From: Atherinomorus stipes
Taxonomy: Eukaryota > Chordata > Actinopteri > Atheriniformes > Atherinidae
DNA: 64,000 nt
Reading direction: 5' to 3'
Assembly (NCBI GenBank): GCA_023101725.1
Contig: JALJCO010007852.1
Span: forward strand, 616,553 to 680,552
Notes under the pieces: model-generated
What the model was told of the DNA's origin: nothing
Database searches by the model: none
The model's input: only the letters and a program-made list of their open reading frames with translations
In this document: piece by piece, positions 23,650 to 36,139 of the stretch
Numbering within the stretch: position 1 is the stretch's first letter
Layout of the letters: each line of letters opens with the position of its first letter
Program-made: the position numbers and the translations under genes

Positions 23650-24070
23650 TGTGACCTCTTAACCCAGCTGCAGACCTCTCTGACTGGCACTCCCTGATCA
23701 CCCTAATGAGGCTCTGGCACAAACCGGGGCGGGAGGGCACAGCCATTATCTGGTGTCTCCCCCATTAAAATCACTTCCAACAGCTCTGACCGTCAAACAT
23801 TCAGCCATTTTCCACAACAATTAGTGGGCAAAGATTATGCAAATATAAACCAGGGGAGCTGCTGTGAGGATGCACAACACAGGCTTGTAAAGGTGGGGAG
23901 GTGATTTGAAGGAGACGGGGAGGCGCGTTGTCCAGAGGGCAGCCAGTGATTAGTAGCATCAACATATCCATCGTCACGGCGATGATGTTGTTTGGGTGGG
24001 GACAGAGTGGGGTGACTGAGTGACAGGGGTAATTACTTAGGAGAGGTCACCCTGGGGTGAGGGAGGGGGG
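23650..24070. promoter_or_regulatory. Candidate conserved non-coding element with octamer site
   Basis: GC-balanced single-copy sequence between AT-rich repeats, without a coding frame. It contains ATGCAAAT (23837-23844) within GATTATGCAAATATAAAC, several ATTA/TAAT homeodomain cores, and a short palindromic CGTCACGGCGATGATG near 23973-23988. The composition stands out from its neighbours in the way conserved enhancers often do. Conservation itself cannot be tested here. Confidence 0.25.
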
Positions 24071-24379
24071 GTCAAGGCGACACCGCGAGACCCTGATGGC
24101 CCCCCATGTAACTGACAGCAACCTACTGAACCCTGGACAGCCCTGCTATTGCTACTGTGCACAGACTATACTAATAACTGTAATCACCAAGGTGTACATC
24201 ACATGTAAATCTGACTTTATACGCACCCATACACATGTATTTATTCATACTTCATTTAATTGTGTCCTAAATGTCAGTGGCTGTGTAATTCTGCCACTTA
24301 ATTATCCCTTAGTTTCCTTTAGTTTCCATCTGCAGCACTGTTCTCAATATTTACATTATCTTAACCCTCATAGCTCAGT

Positions 24380-25330
24380 AGAAAAAGTTATGATAAGCTT
24401 CTTAAGGCACAGACTGGCCAGTGTCAGTAAATGGCCTGTAAATATTATCTAAAAATAAAAAAAAAAGCTATTTTCTTTCATGGCTGTCATCACAGAATTC
24501 TGGACGAACCACCAATAGCAAAAATTCAATGAGTTTTTAAAATTTTAACCCTTTGAATTCCACTTTGCATTGATGCTCCAACTTCCAAAAACGGAAAATT
24601 GGGTTAAAATAAATAATACAAAATTTTTTTTTTGTGCAGGATTATCAGAGCCTTGGAGTGTTTAAAAAAGGTATAAAAATGTTTTTTGTTGCATCTTTAC
24701 TTTTTGCGTTAGTGGTTTTTTTTTAAGTTACATTAAGTTTCTGAAGGGCACGGACTAGCCAATGTCAGTGGCCTGTAAATATTATCTAAAAATTAAAAGT
24801 TGCATTTTTTTCATGGGTGTCACCACTGTCATCTGGCCAAACCATCAATACCAAAAAAAAAAAAAATCAATGAGTTTCAAAATTTTAACCCTTTAAGTTC
24901 CAGTTTCAGTTCTGTTAACAAATCCTGTTTCTTTTTCACAAAAACAGCCTGTAGGTGGCAGGCCATTATTAGATATGCAGAGCATTAGATTAAAGCAACT
25001 ACAATTAAAAAAGCTCAATGAAAAGTTGTTTCAAGATAAAATGCAAAAAAATGGGGGAAAAATTCCAATTTGAACTGGAATGGCAGCATTACAGAGAGGG
25101 AACTAAATTCCCTGCAGAAGACTGACCTAAATAATTAGCTGTCTTTCATGCATGTGATCTGAGTGATCAAAATGATTGAAAAAAGACAAATACCAAAATT
25201 ACAAATTTTAAACCCTTTGACGCTCAAAACACCTCACATGAAAGATGAAAAAAAGATTTTTTACTTCATTGGATGTGTTAACCATTTTTGGAGTTTTTGA
25301 AGGGCACTGATTTGCTGAAATAACATTGAA
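24380..25330. repeat. Diverged direct repeats of about 340 bp
   Basis: The segment near 24397-24560 (GGCCTGTAAATATTATCTAA, then TTTTAACCCTTTGAATTCC) recurs near 24734-24900 with the same order of words (GGCCTGTAAATATTATCTAA, TTTTAACCCTTTAAGTTCC). A third weaker match begins near 25296 (GAAGGGCACTGATTTGCTG). The rest of 24071-26149 shows no gene. Confidence 0.6.
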
Positions 25331-26244
25331 GTCTGAGTTTTTTATCACTAAGATAAAAAAGCGGGGCCCCTTCTCGTCTTCTGTCATGGAAAACTGTTCA
25401 AACTACATCGCTGAAGTGTAGAGCAAGTGTGTGAGGCAAAAAAATTATATCCTAAAAATTTATCTTGAAATGGCATTTGATCATACTGCAGAAAGATCCC
25501 TTTCACTGCAAGTCAATGTGGCACGGATTGGCACGAAGAAGTAAATTTTTGTTAGTTTTTTTCGGAAAACTTAGAAAAAGAGTCAGAAAACCCATCTTCT
25601 AAAATATCATGAGTCAAGGCAAAATACACACCTTGACCAAATTTTATGCTGTTTGCATTAGTACACAAAAACAACATAAAAGTTCATTCATTACCCCTTC
25701 AGACAGCTTAGTGAGCTGTAAGGGTTAAATTGTTCTTGCATATTTTAAGAGAAAACAATCAGATGGATTTCACCTACAAAATTTCTCTTATTTTAAGGAA
25801 TCATAATGGCCTTAATGTGCAGTTGATTTGTAGGTGGTTGGGCTTTACTAGGTCAAGGAAATTTACTTATTGCCTAAAACCTTGAGGCTCTGGAGAGATG
25901 ATCAGGTGCACAGCTTCCAAATGGCTCCACAAAAGGGTTCCTGAGCTGAACAATTGTGAATTGTTAAACAGCTGTTTGTCTAATGTGGTGATCATTACTA
26001 GCCTCAGTGATGGTACGCGGACTGGAGGCTTGTGGCTGCTCCAGAGGGTTCAGCAGGGCCCTCAGAGCAGAGGAAGTGTGATTTCTCTCTGGTGAAAAGT
26101 GTAAAGTCGGGTCGGGGTATACTCCCTCCTTTAGAACATACACTACTCACAAAAAGTTAGGAGTATTCAACTTGTGGTTAAAATTCAAGGCAAATGTAAA
26201 TTGCTCAAACCTTATCGATATCATGAATGTTGAACATTTAAAGG

Positions 26245-26955
26245 ATAACTTTCTTTTTTTTCAACCTGGACTTTATTTCTAGGAGTTTATACGTGCATTT
26301 ATTCACTGGTAAAATTTGTGTGTCACTTTCACTCCTTCGGGTGATATTTCGTTGAGTGTACAGCCATATAATGGTAGAGACAGGTCAGCCTCATTATTAC
26401 AGGCCAATAGTACTCGTTTGTTCATTTGTTCACAAGAAAAAAAAGGAGGGGGGGAAAGAGAAGGGGGAAGGAGGAAGGGAGGAGAGAAAAAAAAGAAAAA
26501 AAAGGGAGGGGAGAGGAAAAAAAAAAAAAAAAAGGGAGGAAGAAAAAAACAAGGAAAACAAAAACCGGAAGGAACAGAAAAAAAGAAAAGAAGAAACACG
26601 CCGAAAAAAAAAAAAAAAAAAAAAAAAAAAGGGGGAACGGCGGGAGGCAAGATGGGGGGAGGGAAAACAAAAAAAAAAAGAAGGCTTAAAGTATTGGTGA
26701 AATAAAGGAGTTTTTGCTGCGGATAATGCCTTATAGAGAGGCTGCCCTATCTCTCCCATTATATGGATGTACACTGGAGGGCAACTTAATCTAAATATTG
26801 CCTGAAGGAGTCATGAAATTTGAGTTCAAATGTAAAGTACTTTTCAAATAAAATCTATTATTATTTTTTGAAAGTAATACAGAAATTCTACCAGTGAGTA
26901 AATCCACATATAAACTCCTAGAAAAAAGGGCCAGGTTGAAAAAAGAGAAAGTTAT
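26245..26955. mobile_element. TTAA-type foldback element with purine-only centre
   Basis: The left end AGGATAACTTTC is preceded by TTAA. The right end GAAAGTTATCCT is followed by TTAG, a one-base variant of TTAA. The arms match imperfectly for about 170 bp (for example AGGAGTTTATACGTGCATTT against its inverted partner near 26900-26925). The loop holds the purine tract at 26434-26690. No coding capacity is credible; the lysine- and glycine-rich frames are translation of low-complexity DNA. Confidence 0.65.
26434..26690. repeat. Homopurine tract, about 255 bp
   Basis: Almost only A and G on the plus strand, with A runs of more than 15. It could form triplex DNA. It could equally be a poorly resolved consensus, because the run structure resembles other suspicious islands at 6470, 17995 and 37320. 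Confidence 0.8.
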
Positions 26956-29900
26956 CCTTTAGACCCCTTAACAGGCCCCACCCATATGCCAAAAACGCCT
27001 AAAAAATGCATACCCGAGTTAAATTAGCTGCTGCTCTTGAACCCTTTGGAGTACATGCAAAAGCTTGGCCTCTCTGTAAAGATAACACTCTGAAATTTCA
27101 CTTTGAGCTTTCAAATTCATGGTAACTTTAACTAGCATGTAGTTACTTAATTTGGAACACACAGTAATCGAGCTTTTTTTTCCCCTCGCCGGAATATTTT
27201 TTTTTATTTTGTCAAGTAGCTGCACACAGAAATATGGACATACAACCCAGTCTCATTCCAAAACGTGACAGTCCTACATTGGTCCACAGCACAATACGTA
27301 CCTATTTCACAATTTGGCCTCTGAAAACGTAGACTTTCGTTTGATTTTCCCATTCATTTCTGTAGGTCACGTGACTGCAGAGTTTCTCCCAAGAAAACAT
27401 GGCGGCTATCCCGTCAATTTTGGGTGGAAATTGTCATATTTTAAGCTAGATTGCGACTCTACCATTGTTTTGATCACTTTTCTAGCGAGAAATATACCCT
27501 TTATTTTCACATTGTGCATTCATTTTATGTACACAATCCATAGTTTTTTCGTTTCGACTGACATTCTGTCCGGTCTCTCAACAAAATTGAAGAAATACTA
27601 CGTTTTTTCACTTTTTCACTTTGGTGGTTGCAACGCTTTAAACAATATGCTGGAATAAGCTGGTGTTCTTGTAATCAGGCCTAAACACAACTCGATCTCA
27701 CAGAAGTACGTGAAATACACGGATTATAATGATTTTCAACACTCATTTCTGGTCCAGGCACGTCGGAAATTAGATCAATATAGTCAAGAGCGGAGCCGGA
27801 ACCTTAATTAACGTGGAAACACGTGATTGGCAGGTAACGTTCGGATTTGAATTAACATGGAAACACGTGAATGGCAGCCAGGGAGTTAAAAGAAAAAAAG
27901 ACTTCCAGGGGAGGCTCAAATAGACTTTCATGTAAAACCCAATGTGCCATAAAAGTGTCTTGTTGATTATGATGTCGAAATAGGCCTGGAAACGGGAATG
28001 ACCTTGATAATTGTACTGTACAATATGCTTGGAATATGAAGTCAGAATAGTATTTTAAGATTCGATATGTGACTGCAAAGCAAGAAATGCTCACCCACAC
28101 CCACGTTCCAATCCTCTTTGGACCTGTCCGCCGTAGAATGGGGGTGCATTCCATTCCAACGTGAGCCCAACCGCTGTTGTCTGGTGGCATTTGGGGTTTC
28201 ATAGGCCCTGAATGCGTCTATGAGCCAATGAGAAGAGGACAGAGACAGCCGTCAGGTGTGCTGATTGGATACGTGCGATGGCAATAAAAATCCTTTTTAT
28301 TCTTTTAAAATAAAAAAAAGACTTCCAGGGGAGGCTCAAAGAGACTTTTATGTAAAACCCAATGTGCCATAAAAATGTCTTGTTGATTATGATGTCGAAA
28401 TAGGCCTGGAAACGGGAATGACGTTGCACTCCCACATACGTCACTTCCGGGATTCCCTCATAGACAGAAATTGAAGTGTGGATGGCGAAATTAAAATAAA
28501 GATATTCGCACTCCCAAAACGTAACGTCACCCTTTAAAAACTCTTTGGGAGCTATTTCTGGTGTTTATGTTTCTGCTCTTTATCTCACGTTCCACTTTAT
28601 CCAGCATCCAGTTAGGGATGTGCGTCACTGTTTACTTCTGGATGGCCAAACAACACACACACACACACAAGATAACAGAATATCAAAACTGTAATTGTCT
28701 ACCGCAATTTGATTGGTGAAATTACAATGGAGATATTACCAAAAACGTTATTTCAGCAGTCACAAAAACGTAACTTTTGCTTTTATTTGTTCCAGAAACA
28801 GGAAAGTCGTGCAAACAACCGGCTCCGCTCTTGACTATATTGATCTAATTTCCGACGTGCCTGGACCAGAAATGAGTGTTGAAAAATCATTATAATCCGT
28901 GTATTTCACGTACTTCTGTGAGATCGAGTTGTGTTTAGGCCTGATTACAAGAACACCGGCTTATTCCAGCATATTGTTTAAAGCGTTGCAACCACCAAAG
29001 TGAAAAAGTGAAAAAAACTTAGTATTTCTTCAATTTTGTTGAGAGACCGGACAAAATGTCAGTCGAAACGAAAAAAACTATGGATTGTGTACATAAAATG
29101 AATGCACAATGTGAAAATAAAGGGTATATTTCTCGCTAGAAAAGTGATCAAAACAATGGTAGAGTCGCAATCTATCTTAAAATATGACAATTTCCACCCA
29201 AAATTGACGGGATAGCCGCCATGTTTTCTTGGGAGAAACTCTGCAGTCACGTGACCTACAGAAATGAATGGGAAAATCAAACGAAAGTCTACGTTTTCAG
29301 AGGCCAAATTGTGAAATAGGTACGTATTGTGCTGTGGACCAACGTAGGACTGTCACGTTTTGGAATGAGAGTGGGTTGGGAGATAGGAACTGGATAATCA
29401 CATGAGGCTGTGGCATGAAGGTTTATCTGTTGCCAGTTCTTATTCGATGACAATAGCAACAAAAATTACAACTATATGGGTGTTTTTCTATCCAGAATTT
29501 TCCATTTGGAGACTCCAAATGGTCCCCTTTACAAAGCTGCAAGTCCAGAATGCTTCAACAAACCTCCAATGAAAGGTGGTACCAAGAGGCATCCTGCTGC
29601 ATATTCAGATTCACTCTGAGCATGATCAAAATAAAGTAAGTGATCTAGAAACACAATAAAATGCTCATTTTCCTAAAAGTGCATTATAATAAGAGTCAGA
29701 ATATGTCTGTTTACATTACAAAGAAAACAATATAATGCCATGCTATGCAATGTCAACAAAAAGGAAAAATAAAAAACACCACAACACAGCAAACTTTTTA
29801 CATACTTGCAATTTTTCATGAACTGACCAGCACTGAAAACTAATACTACTAATTTTCAACAGAAATTTTACAGTGCAGTCTGATCAGAAGGGGAGAAGCT

Positions 29901-30795
29901 GCTGCAACACTGCCATTACAAGACGATTAGCTTTTATCCACACGCAGGCAAGATCCACAAACCTGGGGGTCTTGTGTTATAAACAAAGACCCCCAACTTT
30001 CAAACAGACAGGTTTCACTTCTTTAGTGTCCAAAAAAACCCCACCATGAACACGCCCGCAGTAAAAGAGCGCAGTAGAAAGCCAAGCTGCGACACATATG
30101 CACCTGAGAAAGCACCCCTCGACGCGTTTTCATGTCCTTATTTTTTAGAAATTATCCCCATCTAAATAGCTTATAAACAAATAATAACTGCAGGTAGAAG
30201 TTTCCACTTACTGGTCCAGTCCAGAGCGCCTCCTTAGCCCAACGCTTCCTCCTCTACTGAGCCCGGACGCACACATGCTGCTCTGCTCCGAGTAATTCCC
30301 TTCAGCAACTCTTCAGCAGCGCATTTTCGTTCTATGGCATGTTTTTTTTTTCCCACGTTTGTACTGAAAAAACGCACAATACGGGGCTTCCTCCGCTTTT
30401 ACGCAAAGAAGCGCACGTTTGGAGGAGTATTCCGAGTATACGCAGGAGCACAGAGAAGCCATCTTGCTATCCAGGTAAACAAAATACACATGGCCATGAC
30501 GGGAATTTCATTGGCTATACGTGCATGATGTCAGAGCTGGCGTCAGACCTGATAGGCCAGATCTGTAAGCATCAGATTACAAAGCCCACCCACCACGTGA
30601 GGTAGAGTTTGGTGGATATTATTGGTGGAGGAGACACCATAGATCCACTCAGTTGGTCAAATGAGACATCAATCAAAAGGGATGCCTCTCCTGGTCCGTC
30701 AGATGCTGTAGTATTGAAATATGATACATTTATAAGACTTTACATTGAAAATGAGTAAAAAAAACGGCCCGTGGGCGGGCCCTGGCCAGTTAAGG
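26956..30795. mobile_element. Possible 3.8-kb element with CCCCTTAAC ends
   Basis: GACCCCTTAACAGGCCC near 26961 is matched in inverted orientation by GGCCAGTTAAGGGG near 30784-30797. This suggests the two ends of one element that contains the foldback unit at 27243-29380. The remaining interior (29381-30780) shows no coding domain. The ends match only over about 20 bp, so this is tentative. Confidence 0.3.
27243..29380. mobile_element. Foldback element with inverted arms of about 570 bp
   Basis: The left arm (27243-27812) starts CAACCCAGTCTCATTCC. The right arm (28815-29380) ends with its inverted counterpart, and the arms are near-identical through words such as AACATGGCGGCTATCCCGTC and ACTTCTGTGAGATCGAG. 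The same 80-odd residue frame therefore appears on both strands, which is an artefact of the inverted repeat. The central 1 kb holds a direct repeat (27898-28003 and 28318-28423, offset 420). No transposase is visible. Confidence 0.8.
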
Positions 30796-31021
30796 GGTTA
30801 ACTGGAATTATGATGTGGTAATTCCTTCATCTCAGTTTTTTGAAAGAAAAGCAAACAACAACAGTGGGTTTACCACAAGATAAAAATTACAATGTCTCAA
30901 TAACTTCTCATGTGTTTGGTATTGTCTTGGTCTGAGGACATCTAAATGTGAACATGATGAAGAGAACTGTTTAGAAACAAGATGTCATTAAACCAGGACA
31001 ATTAGTGGTAAAGCCACGCTT
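30796..31021. other. No gene seen
   Basis: Short unassigned spacer. Confidence 0.4.
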
Positions 31022-31454
31022 TATCCTCACTGAATAAATATAATCCACTGGTCCCCGGTAGTGCTGTCCCTCCTGTTACATTGAAAACTGCTGAATTTCT
31101 GCCGAAACTGCTCAGCACGGAAGATTTTTTTCCCCCTTGTCGTCATCAACCTCCTCTCTGACAAAGCTGGTCATTAAAAGCTACTCCGTGGCAGGTAATC
31201 AGCTGATTTCAGTTGGTGCTAAAGAGGCTAGCTTAGTAGCTAGCAGACTCTGTAGATCATGTCATTGACAGAGAAAAAAAAATTGTGTACTGTGGAGAGC
31301 GCGCTCTTGTAGCCAATTCTGGTGAGAAGAGAGAGCCCGCACTCAAAGACAAGGCCACTTTCACTCTCCGAAAATTTCTGGCACGTTTTAACTGAGGTCT
31401 TGTTCCAAAACACGTTTTAACAAGAAAAAGTGGGATTTCCGGGTGATGACTCCT
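31022..31454. repeat. Partial copy of the 195-1363 TTAA element
   Basis: Shares AATATAATCCACTGGTCCC, TTTCTGGCACGTT, and the right end GGTGATGACTCCT followed by TTAA (31455-31458) with the element at 195-1363. The left end is missing. A run of about 17 G follows near 31479-31495. Confidence 0.65.
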
Positions 31455-31712
31455 TTAAATGAAGAATTTTATTAGTAAGGGGGGGGGGGGGGGGATTCCA
31501 AACCCACATGGCCCTGTGTGAAAAAGTGGTTGCCCCTCTAAACCTAATAACTGGTTGGGCCACCCTTGGCATCAACAACTGCAATCAAGTGGAAGACTCA
31601 CTGGCAATGAGTCTTCCACAGCACTGAGGAGGAATTTTGGCCCACTCATCTTTGCAGAATTGTTGGAATTCAGCCACATTGGAGGGTTTTCGAGCATGAA
31701 CCGCCTTTTTAA

Positions 31713-32334
31713 AGGGATATTGTGTAAGTTCTCCTGTGTTTTATTCACAAAAACTGATTAATTGGTTCAAAAGTGTTTTTTCATTAATCAGTAATCACTT
31801 CCATCAACAAACTGAAGTGCTCCTCTAAGTTCTAAATTTGCTGTTCGTATAATTCATTTACACATCGAGCGGGGGGGCTAGGTGAAGGCTGCCATGTCGT
31901 ATCGCCATGTTTTTGCGTTCGGGAGAAGCGTGACAGTAGGAAAACACAGAAACTCACCGGACACACCAGAGTTTTCAGCTCAGTTCGAGGTAATGCCTTT
32001 GAAAAGTCACCGCGCTGCAGAGGGGGAGAAGCTAGCGTCTCACTGATGCTGGGTTCACGTGCAGTCGGGCAGACGGCCGTTGGTAATAAACCAGATGTCA
32101 TTTTAATCAATGAAGCCGAGTGAAAGACGGTAAAACATGGGTCAGGGAAAACAATACGACATCGCCATGACAACCGAACAGATGTGGACTGATGTCACTG
32201 TAACTGACGGACCACGTCTTCACATAGAGGCCGACGATAACTTTACATGCAGCGGATGTCGTCGGTCTGCCCGGTTTCACACGAATGCAGCATGAAAATT
32301 ACGAGGGAGCTGCTCCCGATTACACAATGTCCCT
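31713..32334. mobile_element. 622-bp TTAA MITE inside the Tc1-like element
   Basis: TTAA flanks both sides (31709-31712 and 32335-32338). The ends AGGGATATTGTGTAA and the inverted AGGGACATTGTGTAA differ at one base in 15. Removing the element and one TTAA restores an ordinary Tc1 sequence (CCGCCTTTTTAAGGTCATGCC). A piece of the same family lies at about 38024-38225. The termini suit piggyBac/Kolobok-type transposition. Confidence 0.85.
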
Positions 32335-32362
32335 TTAAGGTCATGCCACAACATCTCAATTG

Positions 32363-33449
32363 ACCTATGGCTAAACCACGCCCCCAAACGCGATGAGCCA
32401 ATCACAGTGCGCACAGCTATCCCATACACTCGGACATTCTCTGCTTGAACGTCCATTGAAATGCATTGAAGCTAGTCTGTTTTTGTTCGTTTTTATGTGT
32501 TCTTTTTAGTTTAAAATGGTCAAACGTGTGCATGGGGTACATGCAACTCCGACACTAGGTATCCTGAGAGGCTGGGTGACAGGGTGTATTTTTTGCCTTT
32601 TACCAAGTCACATCAAGCCAAAGTTCTGCGGCAGACCTCAACATCAACTGAACGTGGATAAAATCAACAAGGATGTCTACATCTGTTCTAAGGTAAGGCA
32701 ACATCGTATTTGAGGCACATGTTGTTACTTTGCTTGAAAGAAATATGTAGTTACCTTCCCTAACGTTAGTTTAAGTTGGCTAACGCTAGCTAAACATGCT
32801 AGTTTTGGTACGTGGTAACGGTACATAAGTCGCTGTCGTGTGGTAACGTCGGTAACGACACGCCTCTGGCTTCCAAGCTGCAGCCAGACTGCTCCGCTTC
32901 CGTGGCTGTTTGATCGTTTTTGTCAGATGATCCCTTTTTGGCACAACTACAGCAGCCGTGCAGTAGTTTGGGCAAGAAACTGAGGGAGCGGGGCGGTGAT
33001 TAGCTCAGTTGGTTGAGCAGCCGCCCCATGAACAGAGGCTACAGTTCCTCAATGCAGTCGGCCCCGGTTCGATTCCCGGTCCAGGTCCCTTTGCTGCATG
33101 TCACTCCCCACTCTCTCTGCCCCTTTCCTGTCGCTATACACTGTCGCATAAAGGCCACTAGTGCCCAAAAAACCCTAAAAAAAAAAAAAAGAAACTGAGG
33201 GAGCGACACGAGTCACATTCAGAGATTCACAGGCTTGATTTCTACTCCCAGTTTAAGACTTGTGAACAATTTCTTTTTGTTTGTTTGTTTTGTTTTTATG
33301 TTTTTTAATTTATCTTGTCATGATCTCTCTGTCTGATCACGCGTCTGCTGTCCGTGTTGACAGCTGTCATCTCCCGAGATGTCACATAGCGCCTGTCACC
33401 GAATGTTTGTTTGTCCGAGTGAGTGGAGGGGGCGTGGCTTAGCCATAGG
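32363..33449. mobile_element. 1.09-kb element with THAP-domain remnant
   Basis: The ends CCTATGGCTAAACCACGCCC and the inverted right end (one base different) are terminal repeats. CAATTG, or TCAATTG, flanks both sides (32357-32362 and 33451-33456) as target duplication. An open frame from 32516 includes CGRPQHQLNVDKINKDVY, typical of the C-terminal part of THAP zinc fingers in fish, and ends at a donor-like AAG/GTAAGG near 32694. The expected zinc-binding cysteines at the start of the domain are not intact. THAP plus a 7-8-bp duplication suggests a P-element-like transposon; that step is inference. Confidence 0.65.
32991..33190 (+). repeat. tRNA-derived SINE with poly(A) tail and target duplication
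   Basis: A box TTAGCTCAGTTGGTTGAGC and B box GGTTCGATTCC are clear, the tail is a run of A, and GAAACTGAGGGAGCG flanks the insertion on both sides (about 32976-32990 and 33191-33205). It sits inside the THAP-containing element, so it is the youngest layer of the nest. Confidence 0.9.
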
Positions 33450-33614
33450 TCAATTGGATTCAGGTCAGGACTTTGACGAGGCCACTCCAAAGTCTTCATT
33501 TTGTTTTTCTTAAGCCATTCAGAGGTGGACTTGCTGTTTTGGATCATTGTCCTGCTGCAGAACCCAAGTGCGCTTTAGCTTGAGTCACAGTAGAAAATGC
33601 TTGTTTGTGGTTCA

Positions 33615-34300
<686 letters not shown>

Positions 34301-34313
34301 GATATATATATAT

Positions 34314-34372
<59 letters not shown>

Positions 34373-34395
34373 TATTTATACACACACACACACCA
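34301..34395. repeat. (TA)n/(CA)n microsatellite
   Basis: Long TA repeat with TACA interruptions, ending in CACACA. It continues the repeat on the other side of the MITE (33800-33834). Confidence 0.9.
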
Positions 34396-34569
34396 TGATA
34401 ACACTCACACAACGATAATGGTTCACCACTATAAAATATATCGTGTTTGAATCCAGATAACTGGAGATTTCCTTGGAGAACATTGGCTGATTCACAGTGC
34501 AACACCATCTGTGTAGTTCAGGTCGTGATGACTTGATTTATGAATGCAGGATCTTTTAGTAAACATTCA

Positions 34570-35502
34570 GTGCGTTTACATGCAGCCAATAACTCTTTCA
34601 TAACTCTTTCATAACCGGAATTTAGCAATAACCCGGTTGCGCACAGCCATGTAAACACTGGCAAAAACCCGGAATATGCTCATTTTCGGGTTTTTAAAAA
34701 CCTGAATATTACCCCTGGGTTACTCCTTTTCTAACCGGAATATTTGGTCATGTAAACGCTTATTGGAATATCTTCATTGAAAGGAATATTTAATTGTGTT
34801 CTGCGCATGCTCTATCTGCAAGCATTTTTGGCGTTTTGATTAAATTACAGGGAGTATTTTGTACTAGCGATCAGACAGTGCTCTGCACAACTTGCTAGTT
34901 TATACATCACCATGGCAACACGCATCCCGAGAGGAGCTGGTGTGCAAACAGTTACTTCGCGGGGCTCCATCACTCATCTGGCAAAGTTTGGTGAAGATGT
35001 GATCGAGGAAAGTTCACTGACTCCAGCCGGAGTCTGTTAACTTCATCATTACAACCGTTCCCTCAGTCCTGGCTGAGACCTTCATCTGTCCGGGAGACTC
35101 TGCTGGAAACGGGAAGCGTGGATGTGCTCCGAGCTGCATTTTCAGGACACGTTCTCTCCTTCTATGATCCGTCAAGTAATGCTGGTGGGTCAGTATCAGC
35201 ACTCCGGACTGCAGTCAAGCCCGCCGCCTCTCGCGGATCCGCGGTCAAGCCAATCGGCATTATTTCGGCTGTAACTCTGAAACTTGGCTGGCTTGACCGC
35301 AGTGGCTCCGGATGGTTCATTATCCACCATCATCATGACGTTTTCCGTGCGTCGCAGTTTGGGTCGGGATATTCCAATTGATTTCAGTTATCATGTATAC
35401 AGGAGTAACTCTGTCTGCTCACGCATGTAAACGGGTTATTCCTAATCTTTCAGAAACCGGAATATTGACCTTAACCCGAATTTTGATGGCATGTAAACGT
35501 AG
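34570..35502. mobile_element. 933-bp element with TCA target duplication
   Basis: TCA flanks both ends (34567-34569 and 35503-35505). The ends GTGCGTTTACATGC and the inverted CTACGTTTACATGC are terminal repeats, and ACCGGAATAT words recur near both ends. A 3-bp duplication suits PIF/Harbinger. An inner open stretch from 34913 (MATRIPRGAGVQTVTSRGS) looks coding-like but is short and unassigned. Confidence 0.55.
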
Positions 35503-35505
35503 TCA

Positions 35506-36092
35506 ATGGTAATACCACAAAATAAGAAACTACTGTAGGTCAATATTAAGATTTAAAAGAAAAGACAAAATATTAATCCTAACCTTTAGTTATATATTTC
35601 AATCCATAATGTTTTTTTTTACTTATTTTTAAATTTATCACCACTGTACCTGCTGAATGCTAAAAAAGAAACTAGTGTAGTTTGTAAAATCACTGAAAGA
35701 TCATTTGTAAAATAAATGATTAAGCAAATCCTGACTGAAATTTTTAGTCATTGTCATTGTTAGCTTTTCTGTCTGAGCCAATCAGGTTTGAGTCACAGTA
35801 GAAAATGTTTGTTTGTGGTTCAGATCTTCTCTAAACTCTTCTGATCTTTAAGTGTCCCACATGCTGAATTAACTGAAACGTGAGCTTCAAATTTCCAACA
35901 ACACAAATAGTTTAGAGTTATGCACTTATACTTTTATTCTTCTGCTACATTGTCTTAAACAGAACATTGTATAGACTTTTTCACTCTACATACAAATGTA
36001 CGTTGTATTCTTTTTAATATCTTTGTCTTAGAACGTTATTTCACTGCAGAAGAGAGAGATCATCTATTCTTTGAGTGCGAGTCTGACATCAG
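35506..36092. other. Spacer upstream of gene copy 1, no gene seen
   Basis: No repeat ends or exons that I can support. A 45-base segment at 35788-35820 (GAGTCACAGTAGAAAATG) resembles a patch at 33581-33615. Confidence 0.4.
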
Positions 36093-36139
36093 TGAATCAG
36101 ATCACCTGGAGACCAAGCTTCATGTATTACCTGCACGGT

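Noticed and set aside
26303..26774. Several lysine/glycine-rich or phenylalanine-rich frames
   Set aside because: They are translations of the homopurine tract.
27898..28423. Two repeats as a possible CRISPR-like array
   Set aside because: Only two long copies inside a eukaryotic foldback element; no short regular repeats and spacers.
27314..29307. The same 80-110 residue protein (MASENVDFRL) on both strands
   Set aside because: It lies in the inverted arms of the foldback element, so it is one sequence read twice. No domain is recognisable.
32997..33075. tRNA-like sequence with A and B boxes
   Set aside because: It is the head of a SINE with poly(A) tail and target duplication, not a tRNA gene.
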